Assembly (NCBI GenBank): GCA_013152715.1
Contig: JAADFU010000002.1
Span: forward strand, 1-64,000
DNA: 64,000 nucleotides
Origin: Calditrichota bacterium
GTDB lineage: Bacteria; Zhuqueibacterota; Zhuqueibacteria; Thermofontimicrobiales; Thermofontimicrobiaceae
Direction: 5' to 3'
This document shows, piece by piece, positions 36,993 to 47,334 of this stretch. Positions within the stretch are counted from its first letter, which is position 1; every line of letters starts with the position of its first letter. The position numbers and the translations under genes are program-made. The notes below the pieces were generated by a model. The model saw only the letters and a program-made list of their open reading frames with translations, had not been told where the DNA came from and ran no database searches.

Positions 36993-39419
36993 ATGAAAAG
37001 AGAAAAAGTTATTCCCATATTTATTGAAGAAGAAATGAAGGATTCCTACATTGATTATTCGATGTCGGTTATTGTCGCACGCGCTTTGCCGGATGTGAGA
37101 GACGGACTGAAACCTGTGCACCGGCGAGTGTTGTATGGGATGCATGAATTGGGTCTGCGGCCTAATTCTCAATTTAAAAAAAGCGCGCGTATCGTCGGTG
37201 AAGTTTTGGGTAAATATCATCCGCACGGAGACTCTGCGGTTTACGACACCATGGTGCGCATGGTGCAGAATTTTTCTCTACGCTACCCATTGGTGACCGG
37301 ACAGGGAAATTTCGGTTCGGTGGACGGAGATGCGCCGGCAGCCATGCGTTACACCGAGGCAAAAATGGCTCCCATTGCCGAAGAACTTTTGCGAGATCTG
37401 GACAAAGATACAGTCGATTTTGCGCCTAATTTTGACGAAACGCTGAAGGAACCCACTGTTTTGCCTTCGGTGCTTCCTACGTTGTTAGTGAATGGTTCCT
37501 CGGGAATCGCCGTGGGAATGGCAACAAATATTCCGCCTCACAATCTGGGAGAAGTCGTTGATGCGTTGGCGGCTATGATTGATAATCCGGAAATTTCCAT
37601 CGATGAATTGAAGGAATATGTGTTGGGACCTGATTTTCCGACCGGCGGCATAATTTATGGCCGCAGCGGAATCGATGAGGCCTATTTGACCGGCCGCGGT
37701 AAAGTTCTCATCCGCGCACTCGCAAATATTGAATCTGTGCGCAGCGGAAGGGAAAATATTATCATTACGGAAATTCCCTACATGGTCAATAAAGCGAATC
37801 TGATAGAAAAAATCGCTGCGCTGGTTAATGCAAAGAAATTAGACGGGATCACCGAAATTCGCGACGAATCCGATAAAGATGGCATGAGAATCGTTCTGGA
37901 ATTGCGTCGCGATGTCCAGCCGCACGTGATTCTCAATCAGCTTTACAAACACACTCAGATGCAAGTGACTTTTGGTATCATTATGTTGGCGCTGGTTCAC
38001 GGAGTGCCGAAAGTACTGAACCTGCAACAAATATTGAAATATTTCATTGAATTCCGGCATGGGATTGTGGTTCGGCGGACAAAATATGATCTGGCTAAAG
38101 CGGAAAAACGCGCGCATATTTTGGAAGGATTAAAAATTGCGCTGGATAATATTGATGAAATTATTGCGTTGATAAAAAAATCGCGCAATCCGGAGACCGC
38201 GAAAGAAAATTTAATGAAAAGATTCAAGTTGTCCGAAATTCAAGCGCAAGCGATTTTGGACATGCGTTTACAGCGATTGACCGGTTTGGAGCGCAAGAAA
38301 ATCGAAGAAGAATATTTGGCGACGATCAAGTTAATCAATAAATTGAAGGCAATTTTGGAAAGCAAGCAACTGCGGATGCAAATTATCAAGGATGAATTGA
38401 GCGAATTGAAGAAAAAATACAACGATGCCCGCCGCACTGATATTATTGAAAAAATTGAAGAATTCTCCATTGAAGATATGATTGCGGAAGAAGACATGGT
38501 GATTACGATTTCTCATAATGGTTTCATCAAGCGATTTCCTGTTTCCGGTTTTCGCCGCCAATCAAGAGGGGGCACAGGATCTTCCGGCGCATCAACGCGG
38601 GCAGAAGATTTTCTCGAACATCTTTTCATTGCCTCGACGCATCATTTTATTTTGATTTACACGGACAAAGGTCGTTGTTACTGGCTAAAAGTGCATGAAA
38701 TTCCTCAGGCAGGCAAAGGGTCTCGTGGCAGATCAATCGTAAATTTGATTGAAAAGCAGAAAGATGAAAACATTAGCGCTATCGTTAACGTTCGCGATTT
38801 TGACAACGAGCATTTTGTCATCATGGCGACAAAAAAAGGACTGGTGAAAAAAACAGTACTGTCCGCCTTTGGAAACCCCCGCCGCGGAGGCATTAATGCC
38901 ATCACTATTCGCGAAGGAGACGATCTAATTACGGCGAAAATTACAGATGGCAATCACGATATTGTCCTGGGGACATTTCATGGCAAAGCGATTCGTTTTC
39001 ATGAATCAGACGTCAGACCAATGGGGAGACAGGCTGCGGGAGTCACGGGAATTTCTCTGGCAAAAGATGATTTTGTTGTCGGTATGGTCACCGCGAAAAG
39101 AGGTTCAAATTTGCTCGTCGTGACTAAAAATGGTTATGGAAAACGAACGCCGATCGATGATTATCGCGTGACTCGTAGAGGCGGCAAAGGCATCGTGACG
39201 GTAAAAATTACTGATAGGGTGGGGTCCATGATTACCATTAAAGAAGTTCAAGACGACGACGATCTGATGATTATCACAACGAGCGGAAAAGTCATCCGAC
39301 AAAGTGTAAAACAAATTCGTAAGATGGGAAGATCCACACAAGGAATTCGTTTAATTCGCCTTTCAAAAAATGACCAAATAGGCGACGTTGCGCGTATTGT
39401 CAAAGAGAATAACTATTAA
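36993..39419 (+). CDS. gyrA: DNA gyrase subunit A
   Basis: The product has 808 residues. The catalytic tyrosine is Y120 in [10 protein letters not shown]. The quinolone-determining region reads [15 protein letters not shown], with S81 and D85 at the sites of E. coli S83 and D87, so no classic resistance change is present. The C-terminal pinwheel contains TRRGGKG near 727, a close form of the GyrA box, which supports gyrase over topoisomerase IV. The gene is immediately downstream of gyrB. Confidence 0.96.
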   Translation: MKREKVIPIFIEEEMKDSYIDYSMSVIVARALPDVRDGLKPVHRRVLYGMHELGLRPNSQFKKSARIVGEVLGKYHPHGDSAVYDTMVRMVQNFSLRYPLVTGQGNFGSVDGDAPAAMRYTEAKMAPIAEELLRDLDKDTVDFAPNFDETLKEPTVLPSVLPTLLVNGSSGIAVGMATNIPPHNLGEVVDALAAMIDNPEISIDELKEYVLGPDFPTGGIIYGRSGIDEAYLTGRGKVLIRALANIESVRSGRENIIITEIPYMVNKANLIEKIAALVNAKKLDGITEIRDESDKDGMRIVLELRRDVQPHVILNQLYKHTQMQVTFGIIMLALVHGVPKVLNLQQILKYFIEFRHGIVVRRTKYDLAKAEKRAHILEGLKIALDNIDEIIALIKKSRNPETAKENLMKRFKLSEIQAQAILDMRLQRLTGLERKKIEEEYLATIKLINKLKAILESKQLRMQIIKDELSELKKKYNDARRTDIIEKIEEFSIEDMIAEEDMVITISHNGFIKRFPVSGFRRQSRGGTGSSGASTRAEDFLEHLFIASTHHFILIYTDKGRCYWLKVHEIPQAGKGSRGRSIVNLIEKQKDENISAIVNVRDFDNEHFVIMATKKGLVKKTVLSAFGNPRRGGINAITIREGDDLITAKITDGNHDIVLGTFHGKAIRFHESDVRPMGRQAAGVTGISLAKDDFVVGMVTAKRGSNLLVVTKNGYGKRTPIDDYRVTRRGGKGIVTVKITDRVGSMITIKEVQDDDDLMIITTSGKVIRQSVKQIRKMGRSTQGIRLIRLSKNDQIGDVARIVKENNY

Positions 39420-39465
39420 CTAAAGCGCATCTGCTCGGGCGACACCGGGAATTTGAGGATCGGAG

Positions 39466-40737
39466 ATGACAGCATCAATTGAGGAAACAGAAAAGAAACT
39501 ACTTGCCGAGCGCGTTCAGGAAAGACTTATTGGCTCAAAAAACAGTGTTCTTTATTCTGATTTATTAAATGAAACGATACCGACTTTTTTAAAAAATTAT
39601 CTGCAAAATTCAGTAAAAAGGATGGTTAATACGGAGGAGCCGGTACAATTTAAAAATTCAAAACGGTTTGATTTTGATCATCCAAAAATTAAGCAATTGC
39701 GAAATTCGCTGTTACAGGCATTTGAAGAAGTAACAATTTTTCCGCGCGAGGAATTGATTGAGGCGATTAATAAAACTGTTCGTTTGCAATTTGATTTGAT
39801 CGTTCGCCCCAGTACGACGTTAATGACAATATTTTACCGTAATAAATCGGACCGCACAAAAAACGAAATATTGCAGATACTCGAAGCGCTACATGACGAT
39901 CGCGTTTATCTGAATGAAGTTATTGCTAAAATAAAAGGTTTCGATCAGTTTCATGTCGTTGAAGCAGATTTTAGAAAATTGCTCACAGAGACTGAAACAG
40001 AAATCTACAAGGAAAAATTTTTAGACGTTTTTCTTTCAGAAGTAAAAACGTTCATCAAATTTTTAGGCATGATCCACGGCTTTAACAGTTGGGAAATAAA
40101 ATTAGAGTTAGTTAAATTATTATTAGACGAAAGAAATTTGAACGGCGTCGCACAAGCGTTTGCGCATTATCAGTCAAGCGCAATAGATATTGCTGATTTA
40201 AAGCATTTATTAGAATTATTTATCAAAGAAAAAGAGAACGGGCCGGGGGGAAACGGCGGTGACGAAAGTGACAATTTTATCATGTATTCATCCACAAACC
40301 CGGACGTGAAAACTGAAAGGATCACTGTTGTGAATGGCCACACTGAACTTGACTCTACTTCTGCGAACAATCCACTAGTAGAACCCGTTGCTAATGAAAA
40401 AAGAAAGAGGGTTCAGATCATCAATAGCCACGATCAGGCTGATGATTGGATCATTGATCGCACTAAAATTGAACAACGCCCAGAAGGCCCGCTGGAACCG
40501 TTGGAAAAATTGATCGATGAGAAAAGCCGAAAATTTATTGTTAAAAAGATTTTTGACCAGGACTGTTCGGCTTATGAAAATTTCATTTCCAGATTGAATG
40601 AAATTGATAATTGGAAAAATGCTAAAGAGGTGATCGAAATCGAGCTGCACCAACGTCACGTCATGCCTTTTTCCAGAGAAGCTTTACGATTGGGGGATTT
40701 AGCTTTTACAAGATATTTTCCGGAAAAACAAATTTAA
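39466..40737 (+). CDS. Uncharacterised 423-residue cytoplasmic protein
   Basis: I do not recognise a family. There is no signal peptide or membrane segment. Residues ~1-260 are mostly helical and charged; a low-complexity Gly-rich loop (ENGPGGNGGDESDN near 257-270) then leads to a linker and a second helical part (about 345-423). A good GAGG site is seven bases before the ATG. It begins 47 nt after gyrA and is followed 17 nt later by the FecR-domain gene, so the two may be co-transcribed. Confidence 0.85.
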   Translation: MTASIEETEKKLLAERVQERLIGSKNSVLYSDLLNETIPTFLKNYLQNSVKRMVNTEEPVQFKNSKRFDFDHPKIKQLRNSLLQAFEEVTIFPREELIEAINKTVRLQFDLIVRPSTTLMTIFYRNKSDRTKNEILQILEALHDDRVYLNEVIAKIKGFDQFHVVEADFRKLLTETETEIYKEKFLDVFLSEVKTFIKFLGMIHGFNSWEIKLELVKLLLDERNLNGVAQAFAHYQSSAIDIADLKHLLELFIKEKENGPGGNGGDESDNFIMYSSTNPDVKTERITVVNGHTELDSTSANNPLVEPVANEKRKRVQIINSHDQADDWIIDRTKIEQRPEGPLEPLEKLIDEKSRKFIVKKIFDQDCSAYENFISRLNEIDNWKNAKEVIEIELHQRHVMPFSREALRLGDLAFTRYFPEKQI

Positions 40738-40754
40738 AATTTAAAGAGGTAATT

Positions 40755-41534
40755 ATGAGTAAAAATCCTTTCAATCGTTTGAATTTTGGTGGGGGATTGC
40801 TGATTGTTTTGTTGAGCAGTCTGCTAATCTTTTCTTTTGCCGGCGACAAAGAGAAATTTATGAGCAAAGAAAAAAAGGGGCTGATAACTTACAGCAATGG
40901 TCGCGTGCGTAAAAAACAGATCAATGCCGCAGAATGGAAGCCAGCAGCGGTAAATACCTCTGTTGTGAGCGGGGATAAAGTTCGCACTTACAAAAAGTCC
41001 AGAGCGGAATTGGAATTGATGAAATTAGATATTATTCGTATGGCTCCGGAGACGATCATCGATGTAGTTAAACTTTACGAAGAAACAAAAGACCAAAAAA
41101 AACAAACGCAAATTGCGCTACAGCAAGGGGATATCTGGGCAAAGATAAAAAAGAAAGGCAAAAATGCCAAATTTGACATCAATGCGCCGGTTGCCGTGGC
41201 GGCAATAACCGGAACTGTTCTGCGCATGAATGTGGACGCTGATTCTTCGACCGAGCTGAAAGTTTACAACGGAGAAGTGCATATTACCAATGCGCCGGAA
41301 AAAACGAACCTCACGCCGCATTTTATCGGCGTATATGAAGTCCCCGGACCTCACGAAATCCCCGGACCGCACGAGGTTTCTGCGGAACAATGGGTTTACA
41401 TTGTCAAAAACATGCAGAAAATCAAATTGGACAAAAAGGGGAAAGTGAAAGAAGTCGGTGATTTCAGTCTGAATGATAAAGACGAACAAACGGACTGGGT
41501 GAAGTGGAATCTGCAGCGAGATAAAATGAAATAG
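40755..41534 (+). CDS. FecR-domain secreted protein
   Basis: The 259-residue protein starts with a hydrophobic signal or anchor (LLIVLLSSLLIFSFA, about 15-30). A FecR-like beta domain follows: VVSGDKVRTYKKSRAELEL, QQGDIWAKIKKK and the typical VAAITGTVLRMNV, then LKVYNGEVHI. Such domains bind or sense at the periplasmic face. Near the C-terminus an 18-nt tandem duplication (41340-41375) encodes VPGPHE then IPGPHE. AGAGG precedes the ATG. A strong terminator follows. Confidence 0.85.
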   Translation: MSKNPFNRLNFGGGLLIVLLSSLLIFSFAGDKEKFMSKEKKGLITYSNGRVRKKQINAAEWKPAAVNTSVVSGDKVRTYKKSRAELELMKLDIIRMAPETIIDVVKLYEETKDQKKQTQIALQQGDIWAKIKKKGKNAKFDINAPVAVAAITGTVLRMNVDADSSTELKVYNGEVHITNAPEKTNLTPHFIGVYEVPGPHEIPGPHEVSAEQWVYIVKNMQKIKLDKKGKVKEVGDFSLNDKDEQTDWVKWNLQRDKMK

Positions 41535-41553
41535 TTTTTTGTATTAGTGCGAG

Positions 41554-41577
41554 GCCGGATTTTCGTGCAAATCCGGC
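41554..41577. terminator. Rho-independent terminator between convergent genes
   Basis: GCCGGATTT and AAATCCGGC form a perfect 9-bp stem around a 6-nt loop. A T-rich tract follows within 20 nt on the plus strand. It lies between the FecR gene and the convergent patatin gene and could serve both. Confidence 0.85.
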
Positions 41578-41600
41578 TTCTCATTCTTTTTTTTGTAAAA

Positions 41601-44258
41601 CTAAAAATCAAACCCTGCGCTAAAATATGCCACTATTTTCCCTCTATTCGATCTACCGAGAGCGAAAGAAATAGGTCCAGCCGGAGTACTGACAGAAATT
41701 TGCGCGCCAACGCCTTGAACAAAATCTCTGGAACTAATGTCCACGTAATTTTTCCACGTAGCGCCGATGTCGTACCTGGCGCTAACATAAAAATCGAACG
41801 GAAAACCAAATGGAAAGCGATAGCGATATTCGAGACTGCCTTCGATTAAATGCCTGCCGATGTTTTCACGCTCGTTAAGGCCGTAAAACGAAGACTCGCC
41901 GCCAAGGGAAAAGAATTCAAAAAAAGGCGTGGACAAATCAGACGTCCCCCACAAAGTACGCAGATGAAAAGTATTCCTTTTGAGTGCTGTTGCAAAAAAG
42001 TCCAGAGATGAAAAAAGTTTAAAATAAGAGATCTGGCTATTCAAAATAGTTGCCGACGATAATTTGTATTGAAAAAAATAGTATTTTCCATTGTTGGGAA
42101 ACGGATATTTATCCTGGGTATCGACGATAGATCGAATTTCAATAGTTTTTATGTCGTAATTTGCTATCGGAAAGCCGTCTCCGTAAATGGGCGTCAGCGC
42201 AACTTGTTTGACAGACGAGATAATGGAAAAAATTCCTAATCGTTCGATTTGTTGTCCCAGAGAAATTGAAAACCCATTTTCGCGCTGGCGATACTCTCCC
42301 TGGACAGATGAGTTGTTGTACACAAAATAATCATTTTCCTGCAAAAAAGCGTAAATTGAATTTGTCAAAAAAGTATTCAAAATTCGATCAGATCTGTATT
42401 TGAATGAAAGCGATTTATCCCGAGCGCCATACTGAACCTGAAAGGAGAGCGGATTGCTCAAACCAAGGAAGTTTTCTTCCGTCAACTCGATTAGCGTCTT
42501 ATTTTTTCGTTCAAGATTGTAGCGATAGCTAAAACGAAAAATTGTAAACGCCTTTTCCTCAAGATTGATTTTTATTCGAGCTTGGTTATTCTCATCTTTG
42601 TTTACATCAATGGAAACAGTTTTAAATAGATTGGTACTGTAAATATTATTTAGCCCTGTTTTTATTTTATTAATGTTAAAATAGTCACCGGATTTCAAAG
42701 GAAATTCCCGATAAATGACAAAATTTTTTGTACGGTTATTGCCCGCGACGTCGATGGAAGAAATTTTTCCCTCGTCAACGCGGATAGTGAGCGTATCATG
42801 GCGTAGCACTACAGATGAAATGGTCATAAAACTGTAGCCGTGGTCGCGATAAAATTTAAGGACATCTCTGATATCGGCGACGGATCGTTTGTGGTTTATT
42901 GGCTTTTCCGGTTGGCTATGGATAAGTGGTCGCAAAATTGAATCAGGAAAGACAATATTGTTGGAAAAGCGTACGCTGCGAAAAAGTGGGTTCAATTCCG
43001 TGAGCAAGTTTACACGCAATGTGTCCTGTCGTTCGAGGCATTTGGCTTCTATATTTTGAAAATAGCCGGTCTCATAAATTTTTCTCAAGCATAAGCGAAC
43101 GTCGGACAAACGCCGCAAGGAAAGTGAATTTATCAGCGAATCGGTGAGAGAATTCACCGGTTCTGGCAACGCCTGTTTTTCTATTTTGATTTGAGAATAA
43201 ACTTTATCGTCTTTGCTCGGCAACTCTTTTTGGAGAATGAGTTTTTTAATTTGAGAAATTTTTTGCCGCGCGGCAAATTCTCCCATTTGTATCAACTCGT
43301 CAGCGAACTGAAAATTATCAGATTTAAAATTTTGCAACTTTGGCTGAATGAGCACATCCGCCCGTTTTCTTTGGCGTCTGTTTTTTTCTTGCTGCATGAT
43401 AGTCGTCACCTGATCCGCCATCTTCCAGGGCACGTTCAGTTGATCGGGTTCATTTAAATCAGAAGTGGTATCAATCGCTAAAATGATATCCACATTATAT
43501 TTGGCGACTTCGTCAACAGGAATGTTGTTCACCAGCCCGCCGTCCGCGAGCAGTTCGCCATTCAAGGGGACAGGCGCAAAAAGCAAAGGAATCGCTGAAG
43601 AGGCTTTCATGGCAATGGCAAGACTGCCGTTTTTTAGAAGCACTTTTTTGCCGGACAAAAGATCGCAGGCCACGGCGCGGAATGGGATAGGAAGCTGATC
43701 AAAATCAGAATCGGATTGAAAATCGGCGCCGATGGTCAAATTCGTGAGCATGGAAATGAGTCTTTGTCCGGGCGTAATCGCTTTTGGTAAATCAATCTTC
43801 AATCCTTTGAAACGGATTTGGAGAATTGTTTTGCTTCGTTCTTGTTTTTGTCCGATAAAGAGTTGGGTTCTCGGCGGCTTATCGGACATAATGTGACGCC
43901 ATTCTGCGTTGTGCGCTATTTTTTCAATTTCCGCCGCTGAATAGCCGGCGGCATAAAGTCCGCCGACGATGCTTCCCATGCTGGCGCCGACGATAAAGTC
44001 GATGGGGATATTGTTCTCCTCAAATACTTTTAAGGCGCCGATTTGGGCAAACCCTCTGGCGCCTCCCCCGCTGAGGGCGAGACCTATTCGCGGTCGGTGA
44101 AGTTTTTTGTGAGGAATAAAACACGCCGGAGGTTTTTCGACGCGATCAAAAGTAAGCTTAATGAAAAACGAATCCGATGCCGTTTGTCCCAATGCAGAAG
44201 AAAAGTAAATTAGCACGATAATCAATGCTAAATAAAAGCGAAAGTCGGTTTTTGTCAT
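41601..44258 (-). CDS. Patatin-like phospholipase fused to POTRA and Omp85-type barrel
   Basis: The 885-residue protein has a signal peptide (to about 24). The patatin domain (about 57-270) has the oxyanion loop GGGARG (64-69), nucleophile Ser93 in GASMG, and the catalytic Asp in LLADGG near 247, so the dyad is intact. POTRA-like repeats lie at about 375-540, for example RLSDVRLCLRKIYETGYFQNI. A surface-antigen beta barrel (about 545-885) ends in an aromatic F (FSAGFDF), the usual signal for Bam insertion. This is the type Vd (PlpD-like) architecture. It is the only gene in the right half on the lagging strand. Confidence 0.92.
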   Translation of the reverse strand: MTKTDFRFYLALIIVLIYFSSALGQTASDSFFIKLTFDRVEKPPACFIPHKKLHRPRIGLALSGGGARGFAQIGALKVFEENNIPIDFIVGASMGSIVGGLYAAGYSAAEIEKIAHNAEWRHIMSDKPPRTQLFIGQKQERSKTILQIRFKGLKIDLPKAITPGQRLISMLTNLTIGADFQSDSDFDQLPIPFRAVACDLLSGKKVLLKNGSLAIAMKASSAIPLLFAPVPLNGELLADGGLVNNIPVDEVAKYNVDIILAIDTTSDLNEPDQLNVPWKMADQVTTIMQQEKNRRQRKRADVLIQPKLQNFKSDNFQFADELIQMGEFAARQKISQIKKLILQKELPSKDDKVYSQIKIEKQALPEPVNSLTDSLINSLSLRRLSDVRLCLRKIYETGYFQNIEAKCLERQDTLRVNLLTELNPLFRSVRFSNNIVFPDSILRPLIHSQPEKPINHKRSVADIRDVLKFYRDHGYSFMTISSVVLRHDTLTIRVDEGKISSIDVAGNNRTKNFVIYREFPLKSGDYFNINKIKTGLNNIYSTNLFKTVSIDVNKDENNQARIKINLEEKAFTIFRFSYRYNLERKNKTLIELTEENFLGLSNPLSFQVQYGARDKSLSFKYRSDRILNTFLTNSIYAFLQENDYFVYNNSSVQGEYRQRENGFSISLGQQIERLGIFSIISSVKQVALTPIYGDGFPIANYDIKTIEIRSIVDTQDKYPFPNNGKYYFFQYKLSSATILNSQISYFKLFSSLDFFATALKRNTFHLRTLWGTSDLSTPFFEFFSLGGESSFYGLNERENIGRHLIEGSLEYRYRFPFGFPFDFYVSARYDIGATWKNYVDISSRDFVQGVGAQISVSTPAGPISFALGRSNRGKIVAYFSAGFDF

Positions 44259-44372
44259 GGCCTAAATTTTGAAGTAAATGATAGGTTCTTGATAGTCAGC
44301 GGCATTATGCCTTTGTACTTCAAAACAATTAATAAGTTCAAAAAAGAGCGTGGGCAAAAAATAGAATTGACT

Positions 44373-44401
44373 TTGACAGATTTTTTTTGTAATTTTATTC
44401 T
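44373..44401 (+). promoter_or_regulatory. Probable bioY promoter
   Basis: TTGACA (44373-44378) and TATTCT (44396-44401) are 17 nt apart, 30 nt before the bioY start. The segment around the -35, ATTGACTTTGACAGA plus eight T, also occurs upstream of dnaA at 30202. Confidence 0.65.
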
Positions 44402-44430
44402 AATTTTATTTTTATGGTAAAGATTAACAA

Positions 44431-45063
44431 ATGAAATCTCATCGATCATTAATTTTGACCGGCTTGTTTGCCGCGTTGACGGCGGTTGGCGCCTATTTGA
44501 AAATTCCTTTGCCCGGCGTACCCATAACTCTCCAGACTTTTTTTGTGTATTTGAGCGCCAACGTTTTAGGAGCCTATTATGGCGCCTTGAGTCAAATTTT
44601 ATATTTATTGATCGGCCTGATCGGAATTCCCGTTTTCGCTTTTGGCGGCGGTCCCGGTTATCTGTTTCAGCCGACGTTCGGATATTTGCTTAGCTATCCG
44701 ATCAGCGTCTTTTTCATTGGCAAAGCTTTGAACGCTTTTAGAGTCAATCGCAGTGGATCGCCAAAAAAGCTATCACATCTTTTTCTGAGATTCGTTGCCG
44801 CTGATTTGGTAGGTGTTGTTGTTATTTTTTTCTTTGGTTTGGGATATATGTATTGCAATTTGCACTGGGGATTATATCTGAAGTTTAATGAAAGCGCCGC
44901 TTCAAATTTATTGAGCTGGAAAAATTTGCTTCGCACGACGATGCTGATTTTTGTTCCAATAGATTTGATAAAGGTTTTTCTGGCGTCGCTGGTCTCAACA
45001 CGATTATTTCAAAAATATTCTTTTGTAAAATTGCCTGTTATTAAAAAGGCAGAAGTTAGCTAA
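44431..45063 (+). CDS. bioY: Biotin transporter BioY (ECF S component)
   Basis: This 210-residue membrane protein has the BioY hallmark region GVPITLQTFFVYLSANVLG near residues 29-47, then YLLIGLIGIPVFAFGGGPGY and a PTFGYLLSYP segment. About six membrane helices are visible. BioY captures biotin and may work alone or with an ECF ATPase/T-component pair; none is seen here. It has its own promoter and no biotin-synthesis neighbours. Confidence 0.93.
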   Translation: MKSHRSLILTGLFAALTAVGAYLKIPLPGVPITLQTFFVYLSANVLGAYYGALSQILYLLIGLIGIPVFAFGGGPGYLFQPTFGYLLSYPISVFFIGKALNAFRVNRSGSPKKLSHLFLRFVAADLVGVVVIFFFGLGYMYCNLHWGLYLKFNESAASNLLSWKNLLRTTMLIFVPIDLIKVFLASLVSTRLFQKYSFVKLPVIKKAEVS

Positions 45064-45087
45064 AGTGATGCGAGAGAGGAAGGTAAA

Positions 45088-46074
45088 ATGTCGTTTTTTA
45101 TTGGTGTAGATGGCGGTGGAACAAAAACAGAATTGGTTTTGCTCGACGCTGAAGGAAACTTGATCGTGAAAACTCGTGTAGGAAGCACTAACTATCAAGC
45201 CGTTGGCGCAAGTCGTGTGAAACAAGAATTATTGAACGGATTCCAGCAATTGCTCAAAAAAAGCAAGGTGGATGTAAAACGAGTGGCAGATATTTTTCTG
45301 GGATTAGCGGGGGCCGGACGGAAAAACGATCAAATCGAAGTTAAAAAACTTTTTGATGGTACGCCGTATCAAGGAAAAATTTTTGTTGATACGGACGCAG
45401 TGATTGCCCTTGCCGGGGCCTTTGGCACAAAACCCGGGATAGTCATCATTTCCGGCACCGGGTCCATCTGTTTTGGTAAAAATAGTCAGGGTCAATTCAT
45501 TCGCGCCGGCGGCTGGGGTTATTTGCTTGGAGACGAAGGCAGCGGCTATTTTATCGGCAGCAGCGCTATCATCGCCGCGCTAAAAGATTTTGACGGGCGG
45601 GGTGACCGAACTCAGCTCCTTCAGGAGATTACTTCCCATTTTCAGTTGAAATCAATAGACGAGATCATTCCGCTCATTTACCAAAATAAAATTGATCGCA
45701 TAAAAATTGCGGATTTAGCGCCGTTGGTTTTTCGCGTCGCGAAACAGGGAGACCTGATTGCCGAAGAAATCATCAAAACTACGGGCAAGGAATTGGGAAT
45801 GTTGGCGCGCGCCGTAGCGGTAAGACTTGGCTTTAGCGGCGAAGAAGTGAAAGTCGCTCTCATTGGCAGCATTTTTAAACAGCGCGATTATCTGATTAAT
45901 CATATTTCCAAGGAATTGTATGAAATTTCCTGGAATGTGTCCATTACTGACGCCATGTTTCAACCATCATTCGGCGCGGCTTTGCTGGCGATGCAGCGGT
46001 CAAATATTGAAATAAACGAAATGTTGCTGGAAAATTTGAAAAAATCGATCAGCATGTATGTTGAAAACGATTAA
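45088..46074 (+). CDS. BadF/BadG-type amino-sugar kinase (GlcNAc or MurNAc kinase)
   Basis: This 328-residue ASKHA-fold kinase shows the phosphate-1 motif GVDGGGTKTELVLLD (6-20), GLAGAGR, DTDAVIALAG near 95, ISGTGSICFG near 117 and GGWGYLLGDEGSGYFIG near 139. Members of this family phosphorylate N-acetylglucosamine; the clostridial MurK accepts both MurNAc and GlcNAc. Overlap with anmK by 17 nt, and murQ elsewhere in the window, suggest a role in murein-sugar recycling. The exact substrate is not readable from sequence. AGGAAGG precedes the start. Confidence 0.88.
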   Translation: MSFFIGVDGGGTKTELVLLDAEGNLIVKTRVGSTNYQAVGASRVKQELLNGFQQLLKKSKVDVKRVADIFLGLAGAGRKNDQIEVKKLFDGTPYQGKIFVDTDAVIALAGAFGTKPGIVIISGTGSICFGKNSQGQFIRAGGWGYLLGDEGSGYFIGSSAIIAALKDFDGRGDRTQLLQEITSHFQLKSIDEIIPLIYQNKIDRIKIADLAPLVFRVAKQGDLIAEEIIKTTGKELGMLARAVAVRLGFSGEEVKVALIGSIFKQRDYLINHISKELYEISWNVSITDAMFQPSFGAALLAMQRSNIEINEMLLENLKKSISMYVEND

Positions 46075-47266
46075 CGAGCATCCGCTCATCCGTCTGTTGG
46101 AAGATAAGCGGAGCAAATTTGTCATCGGTTTGATGTCCGGAACTTCCATGGACGGCATTGACGTTGCGCTTGTGAAAATTGACGGTTTCGGACTGCAAAC
46201 GCGCGTGGATTTGATAGCCTTTGACACTGTGAGTTACTCGAAGGAGCTTAAAAACAAATTATTGTCAATTGCCACGGCGCGCAGAGAAAGCGTGGACGAT
46301 ATTTGTCGCTTAAATGTTGTTGTCGGCGAATATTTTTTGGATGCAATTTATCATATATGTCAAAAAAGTGGAACTGATATCAAAAGCATCGATCTCGTTG
46401 GAACTCACGGCCAGACAGTGCGTCATTTACCAGAAGAGGCGGAGCTGTTCGGGAAAAAAGTTCGCTCCACTTTACAAATCGGAGATCCGGCGATAATTTC
46501 AGCGCGCACGGGAATTGTTACTGTCGGATTGTTTCGAAATTCCGATATGGCGCTCGGTGGCCAAGGAGCGCCGTTGGTTCCCTATTTTGATTATTTGCTT
46601 TTTCGGTCGCGGGAAAAAAATCGCGTTGTTGTCAATATCGGCGGAATTGCCAACATCACTCTGCTGCCCAAAAACTGTCAACCGGAAGAAGTTGTCGCTT
46701 TTGATAGCGGCCCCGGAAACATGGTCATCGACGGTTTAATGCGGCGACTTTTTCAGCAGGAGTTTGATCGGAACGGCGAAACGGCCGCGGACGGGAACAT
46801 TTCCGTTGATTTGTTAGAAAAATTATTAGCGCATTCTTATTTTCGAAAATTGCCGCCAAAATCCACTGGCCGCGAAGAGTTCGGGGAAGCTTTTATTGAA
46901 TTTGTATTGGGCCTGGCGGAAAAAGAACGACTCGCCGCGAAAGACGTCATCGCCACGGCGACTGAATTAACGGCAAGGACAATTAAAAATTCCGTGGAGC
47001 TTATTTCCGCTTCTGCAAATGCAGTCGATGAAGTCATCGTCGGCGGAGGCGGAATTTACAATAAAAATTTGATGAAACGACTGGTAAAATTATTTTCAAC
47101 GAGTTCCGTTTTAGCGACCGATGAAGTGGGAATTTCCTCCGATGCAAAAGAAGCAATCTGTTTTGCAGTTTTGGCGAATGAGACGGTTCACGGCGTTCCC
47201 GCGAGTTTGCCCTCGGCAACGGGCGCCACACGACCGTCAATTTTGGGCGCAATTTATTTGGGTTAA
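46058..47266 (+). CDS. anmK: Anhydro-N-acetylmuramic acid kinase AnmK
   Basis: The 402-residue protein bears the AnmK signature FVIGLMSGTSMDGIDVALV starting near residue 21. It also has VGTHGQTVRH, NIGGIANIT, FDSGPGNMVID and, near the end, GGGGIYN. AnmK hydrates and phosphorylates 1,6-anhydroMurNAc to MurNAc-6-phosphate, the substrate of MurQ. The ATG lies inside the 3' end of the preceding kinase gene, implying translational coupling. Confidence 0.96.
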   Translation: MLKTINEHPLIRLLEDKRSKFVIGLMSGTSMDGIDVALVKIDGFGLQTRVDLIAFDTVSYSKELKNKLLSIATARRESVDDICRLNVVVGEYFLDAIYHICQKSGTDIKSIDLVGTHGQTVRHLPEEAELFGKKVRSTLQIGDPAIISARTGIVTVGLFRNSDMALGGQGAPLVPYFDYLLFRSREKNRVVVNIGGIANITLLPKNCQPEEVVAFDSGPGNMVIDGLMRRLFQQEFDRNGETAADGNISVDLLEKLLAHSYFRKLPPKSTGREEFGEAFIEFVLGLAEKERLAAKDVIATATELTARTIKNSVELISASANAVDEVIVGGGGIYNKNLMKRLVKLFSTSSVLATDEVGISSDAKEAICFAVLANETVHGVPASLPSATGATRPSILGAIYLG

Positions 47267-47334
47267 TTTCCAATTGCAAAAAATTGTACACTTTTATTCA
47301 GCGGATCATTCTATTGACGAAGAAGCAGAAATCA

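Noticed and set aside
47284-47334. N-terminal extension of the methyltransferase from a TTG
   Set aside because: The extra 17 residues are not typical of the family and have no binding site; kept as an alternative only.
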